Below are positions 6,365-16,022 of a stretch of DNA of 64,000 nucleotides, in pieces. Under the pieces are notes generated by a model. It ran no database searches and was not told the DNA's origin. It saw only the letters and a list, made by a program, of their open reading frames with translations. Source of the stretch: Chelatococcus asaccharovorans. GTDB lineage: Bacteria; Pseudomonadota; Alphaproteobacteria; Rhizobiales; Beijerinckiaceae. The stretch is taken from assembly GCF_003201475.1 (NCBI RefSeq), contig NZ_QJJK01000002.1, forward strand, positions 62,001-126,000. Direction: 5' to 3'. A program made the translations under genes and the position numbers. The first letter of the stretch is position 1. Each line of letters begins with the position of its first letter.

Positions 6365-9300
6365 ATGTCTATAGCGGAACGCGGTGGGGCCAAGAGTGCC
6401 ATATCAGCCCCAGAGAGTGCCATGTCAGTCCCAGACGGCGGGGAGCGTATCGAACCCTTGCAAATCCCGGCATTCTATATTCAACGCTGGAGCGCGCTTG
6501 TCGATACGCTCGCCCGCCTATGGCCCGGCACGGCGCCGCGCGTTCTGCAATTCATCGCGCATCGCTTTGTGCCGGTCGCCATGCTGGCCGACGACACGGC
6601 CGCCATGGACGATCCCGTCGCGCCTGTCCGTCACCAGGTGCTGGAGACCGGGCACGTCATGGCCGATACGCCTTCGGGAACCTATGTCGGCCTGCGTCTT
6701 GACTGGCCTGAGGGGCAACCGTTCGGCGTGATCGAAATCACGGGCCACGCAGAGCCGGCCGACACGGCGGCGATGCGCTGCCTGCTGGAGCAGTTTCATA
6801 CAGTTATTGCGGATAATCTGGCCGACATTGCCACGCGCGCAGCGAGGATTTTCCCAGATAAGGTCTATCGGCAGCTTGCCGAGGCCAGCGCCGACGAGTT
6901 TTATGTTCACGATGAACAGGGGCGCTTGCTGGACGTCAACGCGCGCGCATGCCTCAATACGGGTTATAGCCGCGCCGAGCTCCTTACGCGCAACGTTGCT
7001 GAACTCTCCCCGACATTCAGTCGAAGCGAGCTTCTCGATTTCTGGGCGGAAACAGCGCCGGGCACCAGTCGACTGCTCAATATCGGGCGATGCGATCATA
7101 GCGGTGCGACCCTTCCCATCGAGGTCCTGGTGACCTGCCTCATGGTCGACGGGCGCAAGCTTTTCTTTGCCTGGGTGCGGCCCATCGCGGAACGGGTGGC
7201 CTCGGAAGAGGCTATTCGGCGATTGAACGCCGAATTCGAGCGACGTGGTGGTGAGTGCGGGGAGGAATGGCGCCAGTCCGCCGATGTCCTGCAAGCCGTG
7301 ATGGACAGCGCGACCGATGCGATCTACGTCAAAGACCTGGAAGATCGTTTCCTTTTGTTCAACAAGGCCGCCGCGCGCTTTGCCGGCCGCGACAGCGCCG
7401 AGGTGCTCGGAAGAAGGGCGATCGACATCTTCGGAAGGGACTTCGGGGATCCTAGCCGCCGGCATGAGCTGGAGGTCATGAAAAGCGGTCGTCCCTCGAC
7501 GATCGAGGAAGTGCTTCCGACCTCGGAGGGCGAGCGCCTCTTTCTGACGACCCGTAGCCTCTATCGTGACAGCAATGGCGCAGTCGCCGGACTCATCGGC
7601 ATTTCGCGAGATATTACCGAGAAGAAGCGTGCAGAGCAGGCCCTGCGCGACAGCGAAGCGCGCTGGCAATTCGCCCTGGACGGCTCCGGCGACGGTGTCT
7701 GGGACTGGAATGTCCTGACCGGTCACGTCTTCTATTCCCGGCAGTGGAAACGCATGCTCGGCTATTCCGACGATGAGATCGGCGACACGACTGACGACTG
7801 GTCCGACCGGATCCACCCGGACGACAGGGAGCGCTGCTGGCAAATCATCGGCGAGCATTTCGCCGGAACAGATCCTGTCTTCACGCTTGAACATCGCATG
7901 CGGGCCAAGGATGGATCGTGGCGGTGGACCCTCGATCGCGGAAAGATCGTCGAGCGCGAGGCGGATGGGACGCCCACGCGCGTCATCGTCACGCATACGG
8001 ACATTACCACGCATAAGGCGGCACTGGACGCGCTCATCGCAAGCTACCAGTCTCTCCGCCAGGCGGAAAAAATTGCCCGCATAGGGAGTTGGTCATTTTG
8101 CGTCGCGACGCAGGAGTTTTCCTTATCCGAGACGCTCAAAGAAATGATCGGCATCGGGCCGGAGGCCCCAACGCCGACGCCCGCCGGCATGCGCGCTCTG
8201 CTTGATCCCGCCGGAGCCGAAGCCATTGCTGCTGCGGTGCAGCGCTGCCTCGCGACCGGCGAGCCTTATGGGGTCGATGTTCATCATTTCAGGCGTGATG
8301 GCACAAGCTTCGCCGCCCATATCCGCGGACAGGCCAATCGCGACCCGGACGGCGCGATCGTCGGGCTGACCGGCACGGTTCAGGACATCACCGAGCGGGA
8401 AGAGGTCCGGCAACGCATCGCCGTGCTCGCGGATAACCTGCCGAACGGCGCGATCTACCGCCTTGAATGCAATCCGCCTGAACAATACGAGCTCACCTAT
8501 GTCAGCGCCGGTATTCACGCGCTCATTGGGATATCGGCGGAAGAAATCGTCAATAATCGCGACGCATTCATCAGTGCTATCCACGAGGACGACGTCGAGC
8601 GTTACAAAAGCACTATTGTATACTCGCTCGAGACACAGACGGTCTTCGATTGCCAGTTCAGGGCGCGCAGGCGCGACGGACGGATCATATGGATGCATTG
8701 CCGCTCGGCGCCACGCATGATGCCGGGCGGGACGACCGTCTGGGACGGCATCATGCGTGACATCACGATCGAACGGGAAGCGGCCGAAACGCTTGAGCGT
8801 GCCAAGGAAGCGGCCGAGGCAGCAGAACGGGCCAAAAGCGATTTTCTGGCAACCATGAGCCACGAGATCCGTACGCCGATGAACACGGTCATCGGCATGA
8901 CACGCCTGACCCTTCTCACCGATTTGGCTCCCAAGCAGCGCAATTACCTTGAGAAGATCGACGCATCCGCCAGGACACTCCTCTCGATCATCGATGATGT
9001 GCTTGACTTTTCGAAGATCGAAGCCGGCCGGCTGGAGCTCGAGGACACCGAATTCACGCTTGAATCGGTGCTGGAATCGGTCTCTGACGTCACGGCGATG
9101 CGCGCCGAGGAAAAGGGCCTCGAGATCGCCTATGCCGTGGCGCCGGAGGTTCCGCGTCAGCTGCGCGGAGATCCCCTGCGCCTGGGACAGGTCCTGATCA
9201 ATCTGGTCGGCAATGCTATCAAATTCACCCATGAAGGAGAGGTGGTCGTCACCGTCAGCGCTGCGCCGGGCCAGGACAGTCGCCATGTTCTGCTGGAATT

Positions 9301-11152
9301 TGCCGTGCGCGACACCGGCATCGGCATGACATCTGCCCAGATGTCCGGGCTATTCCGGCCGTTCGCCCAGGCTGATGCGAAGATGGCACGGACCTACGGC
9401 GGAACGGGTCTTGGCCTTGCAATCTCCGAGCAGATCATCGCCTTGATGGGCGGCACGATCGCCGTCGAAAGCGAATTCGGGCAGGGCAGCACCTTCCGTT
9501 TTACGGTAAGGCTCAGAACCGATCCCGCGGCCGCGGCAACCGTCAAACCCGTCTGCCACAAAGCGATCAGCGCCCAGCGTGTTCTCATCGTCGATGACAA
9601 TGCAAGCGCAAGGGAGATCTTGCGCCACATGGTGGAGGCCTTCGGTCTGGAAGCGCTTGCGGTTGCGTCCGGCGCCGAGGCGCTGTCCATCCTGCGGGCT
9701 GCCTCGGGCTCGCACCGGCCGTTCGATCTCGTGCTGATGGATTGGCGCATGCCGGGGATGGACGGCATCGAGACCGCCCGCCGCATCCGCGCCGATGCCT
9801 CGATCGAGCATATGCCCGCCGTTCTCATGGTCACGGCCTATGGCCGCGACGAGGTGCTTCAGCAGATCGATCAGATCGGATTGCAGGGACTGCTCATCAA
9901 GCCGGTGACCGAATCGGTGATGTTCAACACCATCATCGATACCCTGCCGTCCGCCCACATCGGCCCTGCCCGCCGGACGAGGCGGGAGCCGCCATCGACC
10001 ACGCCGCGCCCTCCTCTCGTCGCGCAGCTCGCCGGCAAGCGTGCGTTGGTCGTCGACGACAATCCGCTCAATAGAGAGGTAGCCTGCGGCTTCATCGCTG
10101 CTGTCGGGATGAGAGCCGAGACGGCGGACAACGGTATCGAAGCCCTCGCCCGGCTTCGGCGCAGCCCCTTTGATGTGGTGCTCATGGACGTGCATATGCC
10201 GGAGATGGACGGCCTCGCCGCCGCAAGGGCGATCCGCAGCCATCCGGACTGGACCGATCTTCCGATCATCGCGCTGACCGCGCAAGCGCGCGTCGAAGAT
10301 CGCCGCGCGAGCCTGGACGCCGGGATGACAGCCCATCTCACCAAGCCGATCGACGAGACGGCTCTCTATGAAACGTTGCTTGACGCCCTTTCGGCGCCCG
10401 CCCGCGCTCCATCGATAGCTTCCTCACCGATCGATGCCCCGACTGCGGCGTCTGGAACCTCGTCCGCGGGGGCTCAACCTTTCGCGCCAGCCCTCGACAT
10501 CGCATCCGTCATCAGCCGTTTCGGCGGCCGCCGGGATCGCATCGCACGGCTGCTGCGAGGCTTTGTGCACGATTTTGCCGATGCCTCCGCTGCACTTGAC
10601 GATCATCTCCGGCGCGCCGATTTCGCGAAGGCCGCTGCGCTCGCCCATACGGTCAAGGGGGCGGCAAGCTATCTCGGTGCGCGCGACTTCTGTGCCGCTG
10701 CCGAGGCCATAGAATACGTGGCCATCGACGATCAGGCGGCAGTGGCGGCCGCTGCGCGCGACTTCCGCATCCGGTTGCAGGAACTTCTGACCGAGGTGCG
10801 CGAGCATCTGGATGCCCAGCCGGCACCTCAGCCATCCGGCCGCGCACGCCGCCAAGACCTGTCTCCTCAAGACCCGTCTCGCCAAGAGCCGCTTGGCCAC
10901 GACTCCCTCGGCCAAGACAACGCGCTCGCACGCGCGCTCGTCGCCAGGCTGGAACCCTTGATCAGTCGCGGCGACTACGCCGCCCACCAGTTGCTGGACG
11001 AACTGGCTGATGCTGGCGCGGCGTCTGCGATCGGGCATCACGTCGAGGCCCTGCGTGCTTATTTCGACGAGCTGGAGCTCGACAAGGCTGCGCGGGAACT
11101 CCAGCAGATCGAGGCTTGTCTGCAATCATCACCCCCTTCGGTTCGCGGATGA
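6365..11152 (+). CDS. Very large cytoplasmic hybrid sensor histidine kinase (multi-PAS, HisKA, HATPase, REC-REC, HPt)
   Basis: About 1595 residues with no clear membrane segment. From residue ~165 five PAS/PAC units follow one another (about 166-290, 308-430, 433-560, 568-685, 683-803). Next come HisKA with phospho-acceptor His ~833 (SHEIRTPMN), HATPase_c (N-box NLVGNAIKF ~945; GTGLGLAIS ~1013), REC1 (Asp ~1126 in LMDWRMPGMDG), REC2 (Asp ~1275 in LMDVHMPEMDG) and a C-terminal HPt (His ~1428 in AHTVKGAAS). It is thus a complete His-Asp-His phosphorelay in one chain. The start is uncertain: ATG 6365 or 6422. A 21-bp tandem duplication (6395-6436) gives two similar heptapeptides there. Its stop overlaps the start of the diguanylate cyclase, the likely output. 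Confidence 0.92.
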   Translation: MSIAERGGAKSAISAPESAMSVPDGGERIEPLQIPAFYIQRWSALVDTLARLWPGTAPRVLQFIAHRFVPVAMLADDTAAMDDPVAPVRHQVLETGHVMADTPSGTYVGLRLDWPEGQPFGVIEITGHAEPADTAAMRCLLEQFHTVIADNLADIATRAARIFPDKVYRQLAEASADEFYVHDEQGRLLDVNARACLNTGYSRAELLTRNVAELSPTFSRSELLDFWAETAPGTSRLLNIGRCDHSGATLPIEVLVTCLMVDGRKLFFAWVRPIAERVASEEAIRRLNAEFERRGGECGEEWRQSADVLQAVMDSATDAIYVKDLEDRFLLFNKAAARFAGRDSAEVLGRRAIDIFGRDFGDPSRRHELEVMKSGRPSTIEEVLPTSEGERLFLTTRSLYRDSNGAVAGLIGISRDITEKKRAEQALRDSEARWQFALDGSGDGVWDWNVLTGHVFYSRQWKRMLGYSDDEIGDTTDDWSDRIHPDDRERCWQIIGEHFAGTDPVFTLEHRMRAKDGSWRWTLDRGKIVEREADGTPTRVIVTHTDITTHKAALDALIASYQSLRQAEKIARIGSWSFCVATQEFSLSETLKEMIGIGPEAPTPTPAGMRALLDPAGAEAIAAAVQRCLATGEPYGVDVHHFRRDGTSFAAHIRGQANRDPDGAIVGLTGTVQDITEREEVRQRIAVLADNLPNGAIYRLECNPPEQYELTYVSAGIHALIGISAEEIVNNRDAFISAIHEDDVERYKSTIVYSLETQTVFDCQFRARRRDGRIIWMHCRSAPRMMPGGTTVWDGIMRDITIEREAAETLERAKEAAEAAERAKSDFLATMSHEIRTPMNTVIGMTRLTLLTDLAPKQRNYLEKIDASARTLLSIIDDVLDFSKIEAGRLELEDTEFTLESVLESVSDVTAMRAEEKGLEIAYAVAPEVPRQLRGDPLRLGQVLINLVGNAIKFTHEGEVVVTVSAAPGQDSRHVLLEFAVRDTGIGMTSAQMSGLFRPFAQADAKMARTYGGTGLGLAISEQIIALMGGTIAVESEFGQGSTFRFTVRLRTDPAAAATVKPVCHKAISAQRVLIVDDNASAREILRHMVEAFGLEALAVASGAEALSILRAASGSHRPFDLVLMDWRMPGMDGIETARRIRADASIEHMPAVLMVTAYGRDEVLQQIDQIGLQGLLIKPVTESVMFNTIIDTLPSAHIGPARRTRREPPSTTPRPPLVAQLAGKRALVVDDNPLNREVACGFIAAVGMRAETADNGIEALARLRRSPFDVVLMDVHMPEMDGLAAARAIRSHPDWTDLPIIALTAQARVEDRRASLDAGMTAHLTKPIDETALYETLLDALSAPARAPSIASSPIDAPTAASGTSSAGAQPFAPALDIASVISRFGGRRDRIARLLRGFVHDFADASAALDDHLRRADFAKAAALAHTVKGAASYLGARDFCAAAEAIEYVAIDDQAAVAAAARDFRIRLQELLTEVREHLDAQPAPQPSGRARRQDLSPQDPSRQEPLGHDSLGQDNALARALVARLEPLISRGDYAAHQLLDELADAGAASAIGHHVEALRAYFDELELDKAARELQQIEACLQSSPPSVRG

Positions 11153-12060
11153 ACGACCTGACTACACCGACCGTCCTCATCGTTGACGATGAGCCTATGA
11201 ACAGGATGGCGCTTGCGGAGCTGTTGAGCGGGGAATGCCGTTTGCTCCTGGCCAAGGATGGCGCAAGCGCCCTGCAGCGCGTCGCCGATGAGCCGGACAT
11301 CAGCCTGATCCTGCTCGACGTTTCGATGCCCGGCATGGGGGGCTATGAGGTTCTGCGCCGCCTGCGAGCCGACGCGCGCACCGCCGACATCGGTGTGATC
11401 TTCGTCACGGGCCATACGGATGAACGCGACGAGGAACGGGGCCTGCTGCTGGGCGCCCAGGATTACGTCTCCAAGCCGATCCGCCCCGCGATCGTCAAAG
11501 CCCGCGTCCGGAATTATCTCAAGCTCGCCATGCAGCGCCGCGAGCTTGAACGGCTATCGCAGCAGGATAGCCTTACAGGGATCGCCAACCGCCGGCATTT
11601 TGACGAAGAACTGGCACGGGCCTGCCGGCACGCGCGGCGCAGCCAGGAATCCCTCTCGCTGGCGATGATCGATGTGGACCATTTCAAGCAATACAATGAC
11701 CACTACGGCCACGGCGCCGGCGATGACGCCCTGCGTCGCATCGCCCATACTTTGGCGGGCGTGGCGCGGCGTCCCTACGATCTGGTCGCACGCTACGGCG
11801 GCGAGGAATTCGTTCTGCTGTTGCCCGGCGTTGTCGATGTCGAAGCGGTCCTGGAACAGGCGCGCCGCGAGGTGATGCAACTCGGCATCGCGCATCAGAT
11901 GTCCACGACCGCGAGCGTCCTCACGGTCAGCTGTGGCGGCATCGTAGCGGACGCCGGCCGACTGCCCAAGACGAAGGAATCCTTGCTCAATCGCGCCGAT
12001 GAAGTCCTCTATCGGGCCAAGCGGGAGGGGCGGAATCGCGTCCTGACCGAGCGGTTTTGA
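11149..12060 (+). CDS. PleD-like response regulator with GGDEF diguanylate cyclase domain
   Basis: 303 residues: an N-terminal receiver (DD at 13-14, phospho-acceptor Asp57 in LLDVSMPGMGG, Lys in VSKPI) and a C-terminal GGDEF domain with active-site GGEEF at ~217-221. It should make cyclic di-GMP when phosphorylated. An RPYD motif five residues before GGEEF fits the RxxD inhibitory site, so product inhibition is expected. ATG 11149 forms an ATGA overlap with the stop of the hybrid kinase, so the pair is co-translated, and the HPt domain of the kinase is the obvious phosphodonor (inference). Unlike PleD it has one receiver, not two. Confidence 0.94.
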   Translation: MNDLTTPTVLIVDDEPMNRMALAELLSGECRLLLAKDGASALQRVADEPDISLILLDVSMPGMGGYEVLRRLRADARTADIGVIFVTGHTDERDEERGLLLGAQDYVSKPIRPAIVKARVRNYLKLAMQRRELERLSQQDSLTGIANRRHFDEELARACRHARRSQESLSLAMIDVDHFKQYNDHYGHGAGDDALRRIAHTLAGVARRPYDLVARYGGEEFVLLLPGVVDVEAVLEQARREVMQLGIAHQMSTTASVLTVSCGGIVADAGRLPKTKESLLNRADEVLYRAKREGRNRVLTERF

Positions 12061-12173
12061 GAAGCCTCAATCCAGGAGGCACGTGATGTGCAATCCCCTG
12101 CGATCGCGGGGGGATGGGCGTCCCACCCATACCGTCTCGGCAGCCCGCCAACCGACGGCATGGAAGCCGAATC

Positions 12174-12756
12174 TCAGGCGCGGCCGGCTATCGGCATCCG
12201 GAGCAGATCCGGCTCGCGCAAAATCTGCGCCGTCATCGCCAAAGCCGCCTGCAGCAGTGCGATATCCGCCTGCGGATTCGGCCGCCAGCCGCAAGGACAC
12301 GCATGATCGCCACGATGAGCATCGCTCACTTCCCTATAGACCGAGCCGAGCGCCTCGGCCGTCATTCTCAGGACAGCCATCGGCGGCAAGCGGCTTCCGT
12401 GCAGCACATCACAGAAAGCCGCCATGAGTGCCTGGCGCAATTCCTCATCATAAAAACGCCCGTCCTCCGGCGATGTGTCATGCAGCACGACATCCAACCC
12501 TTCCTTCGCGTGGCACGTCGGACTGCACTCTGTCCGAAGCGTCGACCAAGCCGACGGCCAGAAGATCGACCAGCCGCTGCATGCGTCGCGACAGCGCATC
12601 ATAGGCAAGGGAACTCACATTGGCCGGGCCCTTGACGAAGGCATAGGCACATTGCAGTTCCAGCCTCGTCGCCCCGGTCCGCAACAACTCCTCGACGATC
12701 AGCCGATCCGTCTGTCCCACAATCGTCGCCACGTCGCGCTCACAAATGACGCTCAT
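12174..12756 (-). pseudogene. Unrecognised protein gene, apparently frameshifted
   Basis: Two minus-strand reading frames look protein-like and join near 12500-12545. The first, from ATG 12756 with a GAGG ribosome site, begins MSVICERDVATIVGQTDRL and ELQCAYAFVKGPANVSSLAY and loses sense after DLLAVGLVDASD. The second continues with KEGLDVVLHDTSPEDGRFYD, SVYREVSDAHRGDHACPCGW and ends LREPDLLRMPIAGRA at 12174. A single-base shift would give one protein of about 190 residues. I recognise no family; a CPCGW motif is the only distinctive feature. It could instead be two small genes or a sequencing error. It converges on the diguanylate cyclase gene. Confidence 0.45.
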
Positions 12757-13329
12757 ATCGATCCTCGATCTGGACCCGGGCGCGACCCGATCGCAAGGCA
12801 TCAGCTCGCGGACAGGATTCTCGCCGGGCAATATCCGTAAAAAATTGCGCCTGATGTAACAGCTGAATTATTCGGGTTCAGCGAAAAATTCAGAGCCACT
12901 CCAGCCTAAAGCTCAAATAATTCCAAATTTAAAATCTCTGATGGTTAAAATGAGGAGAAAAATTGGCGGGGATACGATCATATTCTTGTAACTTAGAATG
13001 TTCGATACGCGTTTTGCCGACCAATGCTTCCATCATTCCGTCGGCTTCACACATAGAGGGCAAATCGCCGTTCTGCAAGTCACATCCGCAGTAAAATACA
13101 TAGAACTATTCGAATATCATAACTTGTTATTTCTCTAATCTTCTCGATAAGTATCGCTGCCCGCTGCAATGCCGATCACCGCCCCATTGGAAACAGGCCG
13201 ATGATCGTGGCGTGATGGGTCACGCTGTCGCTGCAGTCAGGCGATACCCGCCCCACCCGGCCGGCCGGCGGCAGCCCGGACCCCGCGCCCTCCCCGCATT
13301 GCGTGACCTGGAAAGGACGGGCGCGATCC
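12757..13329. other. AT-rich intergenic region, no gene seen
   Basis: Bases 12830-13160 are clearly AT-richer than their surroundings and hold only very short open frames. I find no RNA gene, repeat or hairpin that I would defend. It contains the promoter of the frameshifted unknown gene and the 3' flank of the dehydrogenase gene. Confidence 0.5.
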
Positions 13330-14361
13330 CTACGGGAGCTTGCCCCCTTGCGCCGGCGGGCTGCGCATCTTGAGCACGGTCTCCCAGCGCGCCGGCTGCA
13401 AACGCTGCGGCGGCAGCCCCCGCAGGATGAGATCGAGATCGTCGAGCACCATCTCGCCGATCGCCTCCATGGCGGCGGGCGTTCCGCCGGCGCGATGGGG
13501 CGAGAGGAGCAACCGGCTTTGGCGCACGGGGTCGCCGGCTGCGATCGGCTCATCCGGAAATACATCTGTTGCCGCTCGAAAATGCCCTGCGTTGGCAAGG
13601 TCGGTAAAGGCGTCAAAGTCCACGACGCCCGCGCGGCTGCCGAGCACGACGATACTCCCGGGCGCAATGCGTTCGAGCGCGGCGCGCCCTAAAAACCCCT
13701 GATTGTCAGAGGTCACGCCTGCCAGAATGAAGATGAACCGCGAGGTGGACAGCACCGTGTCGAGATCGGCGGGGCGGACCTGCTCGGCGCGAAGCGCCCC
13801 GCCTGGCAGCCAGGGATCATAGACCTGGATGTCGGCCGCGAAGCCGGCGAGCATGCGGCGCAAGGCCCGCCCGATATTGCCATAGCCGATCAGTCCGACC
13901 CGCGCCTCGCTGAGGAGAACCGCGTCCTGATTGCCGGCAAGGCCGTAGCGCTCGGTGCCGGCACGCACCGCGCCATCAGCGGCCGTGATCCCGCGGGCGA
14001 GATCGAGCGCCAGCGCCAGCACCATTTCCGCCACCGGCACGGCAAAGGCCGGCGCAATCGACAGCACCGCGATACCGCGCGTGAGACAGGCGTGGTAATC
14101 AATGTTCTGATAGAAATTGCCCTCGACATTCAGGACGGCCCTGAGCTTTGCAGCGCGTTCGACGCGCGCGGCCGGCAGGGGCGTCTGCCCGATGATGGCG
14201 ACGGCCTCGGGAAGCATCGCCTCGATGAGGCCATCGTCCATGGGTGCGTGCTCGCTCTGGACGACCTCGGCCATCGCCGTGAGCCGCTCCCATTGGGCCG
14301 CGTTGAAGATGCGCTCCCGCTGCCGCGGATGGGGATCGAGAAGCACCACCGGCTTTGTCAC
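13330..14361 (-). CDS. D-isomer-specific 2-hydroxyacid dehydrogenase family protein
   Basis: 343 residues, the usual length for this NAD(P)-dependent family, which reduces 2-oxoacids to D-2-hydroxyacids or the reverse. The cofactor motif is GLIGYGNIG near residue 155. The catalytic set is visible: Arg in GSRAGVVDFDAF, the acidic residue in DVFPDEP, and His in LSPHRAGGTP. The phosphoglycerate-dehydrogenase-like subgroup fits but the substrate is unknown. It follows the Gfo/Idh/MocA gene by 54 bp on the same strand, so both likely act in one sugar-acid or polyol pathway and share the promoter region upstream of 15591. Confidence 0.88.
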   Translation of the reverse strand: MTKPVVLLDPHPRQRERIFNAAQWERLTAMAEVVQSEHAPMDDGLIEAMLPEAVAIIGQTPLPAARVERAAKLRAVLNVEGNFYQNIDYHACLTRGIAVLSIAPAFAVPVAEMVLALALDLARGITAADGAVRAGTERYGLAGNQDAVLLSEARVGLIGYGNIGRALRRMLAGFAADIQVYDPWLPGGALRAEQVRPADLDTVLSTSRFIFILAGVTSDNQGFLGRAALERIAPGSIVVLGSRAGVVDFDAFTDLANAGHFRAATDVFPDEPIAAGDPVRQSRLLLSPHRAGGTPAAMEAIGEMVLDDLDLILRGLPPQRLQPARWETVLKMRSPPAQGGKLP

Positions 14362-14415
14362 TGCATATCCCTCCCTGCCTGTTCTTGCTGTCGGCCTGAT
14401 CGTTGCGCGGTCGTC

Positions 14416-15591
14416 TCACACGCGCGGAACGGTCGCCCAGGTGCCGCTTGCGGTCGAGGCAAGGCACGCCTCGATGAAGGCAAGCCCTTCAGCGCCATCC
14501 GCGGCTGTCGGTGCCATGCGGGCGTAATCCTCCGGCTCACGGCCGGCCCGGCGGGCCGCGACGAGCGACGCAAAGTCGCGATAGATATTGGCGAAGGCCT
14601 CGAAGAAGGCCTCCGGATGCCCCGGCGGCAAACGCGCGGCCTGACGGCTGTAGGGATGCAGGGTCGGCAGGCCCCGTGTGCGCAGCTCCGCCGGCCTGGC
14701 ATTGCGCATGATGCGCAGTTCATTGGCGCTGGCCTGCGCCCAGGCCAGGCCCCCCTCCTCGCCATAGGCCTCCAGCGTCAGGGCGTTCTCGGCACCCGTC
14801 GCCGCCTTGGTCACGAACATCACGCCGCGCGCACCGCCCTCCAGCCGCAGGATGACCGAGGCGGTGTCGTGGGCCACACGCCCGGGAATGACCGCGCCGA
14901 CATCGGCCAGCACGGCCTCGACCCGCCGACCCGTCACGAAGGTCAGCATCTGATGGGCATGGGTGCCGATGTCGCCGAGCACGTGGCTCAGCCCGCCGCG
15001 GGTGGGGTCGAGGCGCCAGCGCAGACGATCGGTGATCGCCTCCGGGTTGCCCTCGACATGCGAGCCGAGCGATCCCTGCACATAATTCGCCTGTACCAGG
15101 CGCAGCGTCCCGAGTTCACCAGCCGCGACCGCGCTCTTCGCCTCGCGCAGCATGGGATAGCCGGAGTAATTGTGGGTGAGGCAGAAGACGAGCCCGCGCG
15201 CGCGGGCCTTGGCGACCAGGGCGCAGGCTGAAGCGAGGTCATTCGTCAGAGGCTTGTCGCAGATCACATCGAGACCGGCGTCCAGGGCCATCTCGGCATA
15301 GGCCTGATGGCTGTCGTTCGGCGTCATGATGGCAACGGCGTCGATGCCGTCCGGTCGTTCCGCCTCCGCCGCGAGCATGGTTTGAACGTCGCTGTAGCCG
15401 CGTGACAGGCCAAGCGCCTCGGCCTCCTTGAGCGCGCGCTCGGGATGCGAGGACAGGACCCCGGCCACGAGCTCAAAACCGTCGTCGAGGCGGGCCGCAA
15501 TCCGGTGCACGGGTCCGATCAGGGACGCGCCGCCGCCGCCAATGAGCCCAAGGCGCAGACGACGACCCAACAGTTCAATGACGGAGATCAT
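14416..15591 (-). CDS. Gfo/Idh/MocA family oxidoreductase
   Basis: 391 residues from ATG 15591, which has GGAGG eight bases upstream. NAD(P)-dependent sugar, inositol or sugar-acid dehydrogenase family. The N-terminal Rossmann motif is LGLIGGGGASLIG. The conserved cofactor/catalytic Lys lies in VICDKPLTND (EKP-equivalent), and the catalytic-side region contains LGDIGTHAHQM, where the His is expected to bind substrate. The subgroup with an HxYxGYP-like segment (LTHNYSGYPMLREA) is typical of uncharacterised alphaproteobacterial dehydrogenases. Probably first gene of an operon with the 2-hydroxyacid dehydrogenase. The substrate cannot be named. Confidence 0.9.
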   Translation of the reverse strand: MISVIELLGRRLRLGLIGGGGASLIGPVHRIAARLDDGFELVAGVLSSHPERALKEAEALGLSRGYSDVQTMLAAEAERPDGIDAVAIMTPNDSHQAYAEMALDAGLDVICDKPLTNDLASACALVAKARARGLVFCLTHNYSGYPMLREAKSAVAAGELGTLRLVQANYVQGSLGSHVEGNPEAITDRLRWRLDPTRGGLSHVLGDIGTHAHQMLTFVTGRRVEAVLADVGAVIPGRVAHDTASVILRLEGGARGVMFVTKAATGAENALTLEAYGEEGGLAWAQASANELRIMRNARPAELRTRGLPTLHPYSRQAARLPPGHPEAFFEAFANIYRDFASLVAARRAGREPEDYARMAPTAADGAEGLAFIEACLASTASGTWATVPRV

Positions 15592-16022
15592 GGCGACGCC
15601 TCCTGCCCCCTGGATGAGAAACGTGCTCGATCCCGACATGCGGAGCGGCACCTTCGTTTCGCGCAGGATGAAGCATCGCGCGCGACTTACAAAGCCCCTG
15701 CCGGCAAAAACCCGCATCTAGACGTCCGGCTGGCGCAAGGCCGATGTGACGCGGGACGCGCCGCCGCCGTGATGCAGATTTCGCGGGACCACCCGAATGA
15801 CGTTTGCCACGCTAATGCTTGCCTTTTACGCATACACTTACAAATTGTATGCCTTCTCTGAAATGACCGCTTTCTCAGGATTTTTCTCATTCGAGGCTGC
15901 GGCATCATGCCTGCGACGTTAGATCCGGCGGGCCGACCACATTGAAGATTGACGATGGATACATACATTACGCATACAGATCGCCTGTCATAGCCGGTCC
16001 GCGAGTATCGAGGAGAAGCGCG
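15592..16022. other. Divergent intergenic region with GntR-type repeat
   Basis: 431 bases between the Gfo/Idh/MocA gene (leftward) and the DUF983 gene (rightward). Apart from the repeat described at 15826-15977 I see no gene or RNA here. Confidence 0.6.
15826..15977. promoter_or_regulatory. GCATACA inverted repeat and distant repeated half-site, candidate operator
   Basis: GCATACA (15830-15836) and TGTATGC (15846-15852) form a perfect 7-bp inverted repeat with a 9-bp spacer. The 11-mer TTACGCATACA occurs at 15826-15836 and again exactly at 15967-15977. Such TGTATGC/GCATACA half-sites are typical of GntR/FadR-subfamily operators (family knowledge). It may control the leftward dehydrogenase operon; the cognate regulator is not evident in the window. 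Confidence 0.45.

Noticed and set aside
6518-8014. Long minus-strand open frame (about 498 codons) opposite the hybrid kinase
   Set aside because: Antisense shadow of GC-rich coding DNA. The translation has no recognisable domain and the plus strand encodes clear PAS domains.
12061-12173. GC hairpin after the diguanylate cyclase gene
   Set aside because: CCCC...GGGG pairing is interrupted and no T-tract follows; not convincing.
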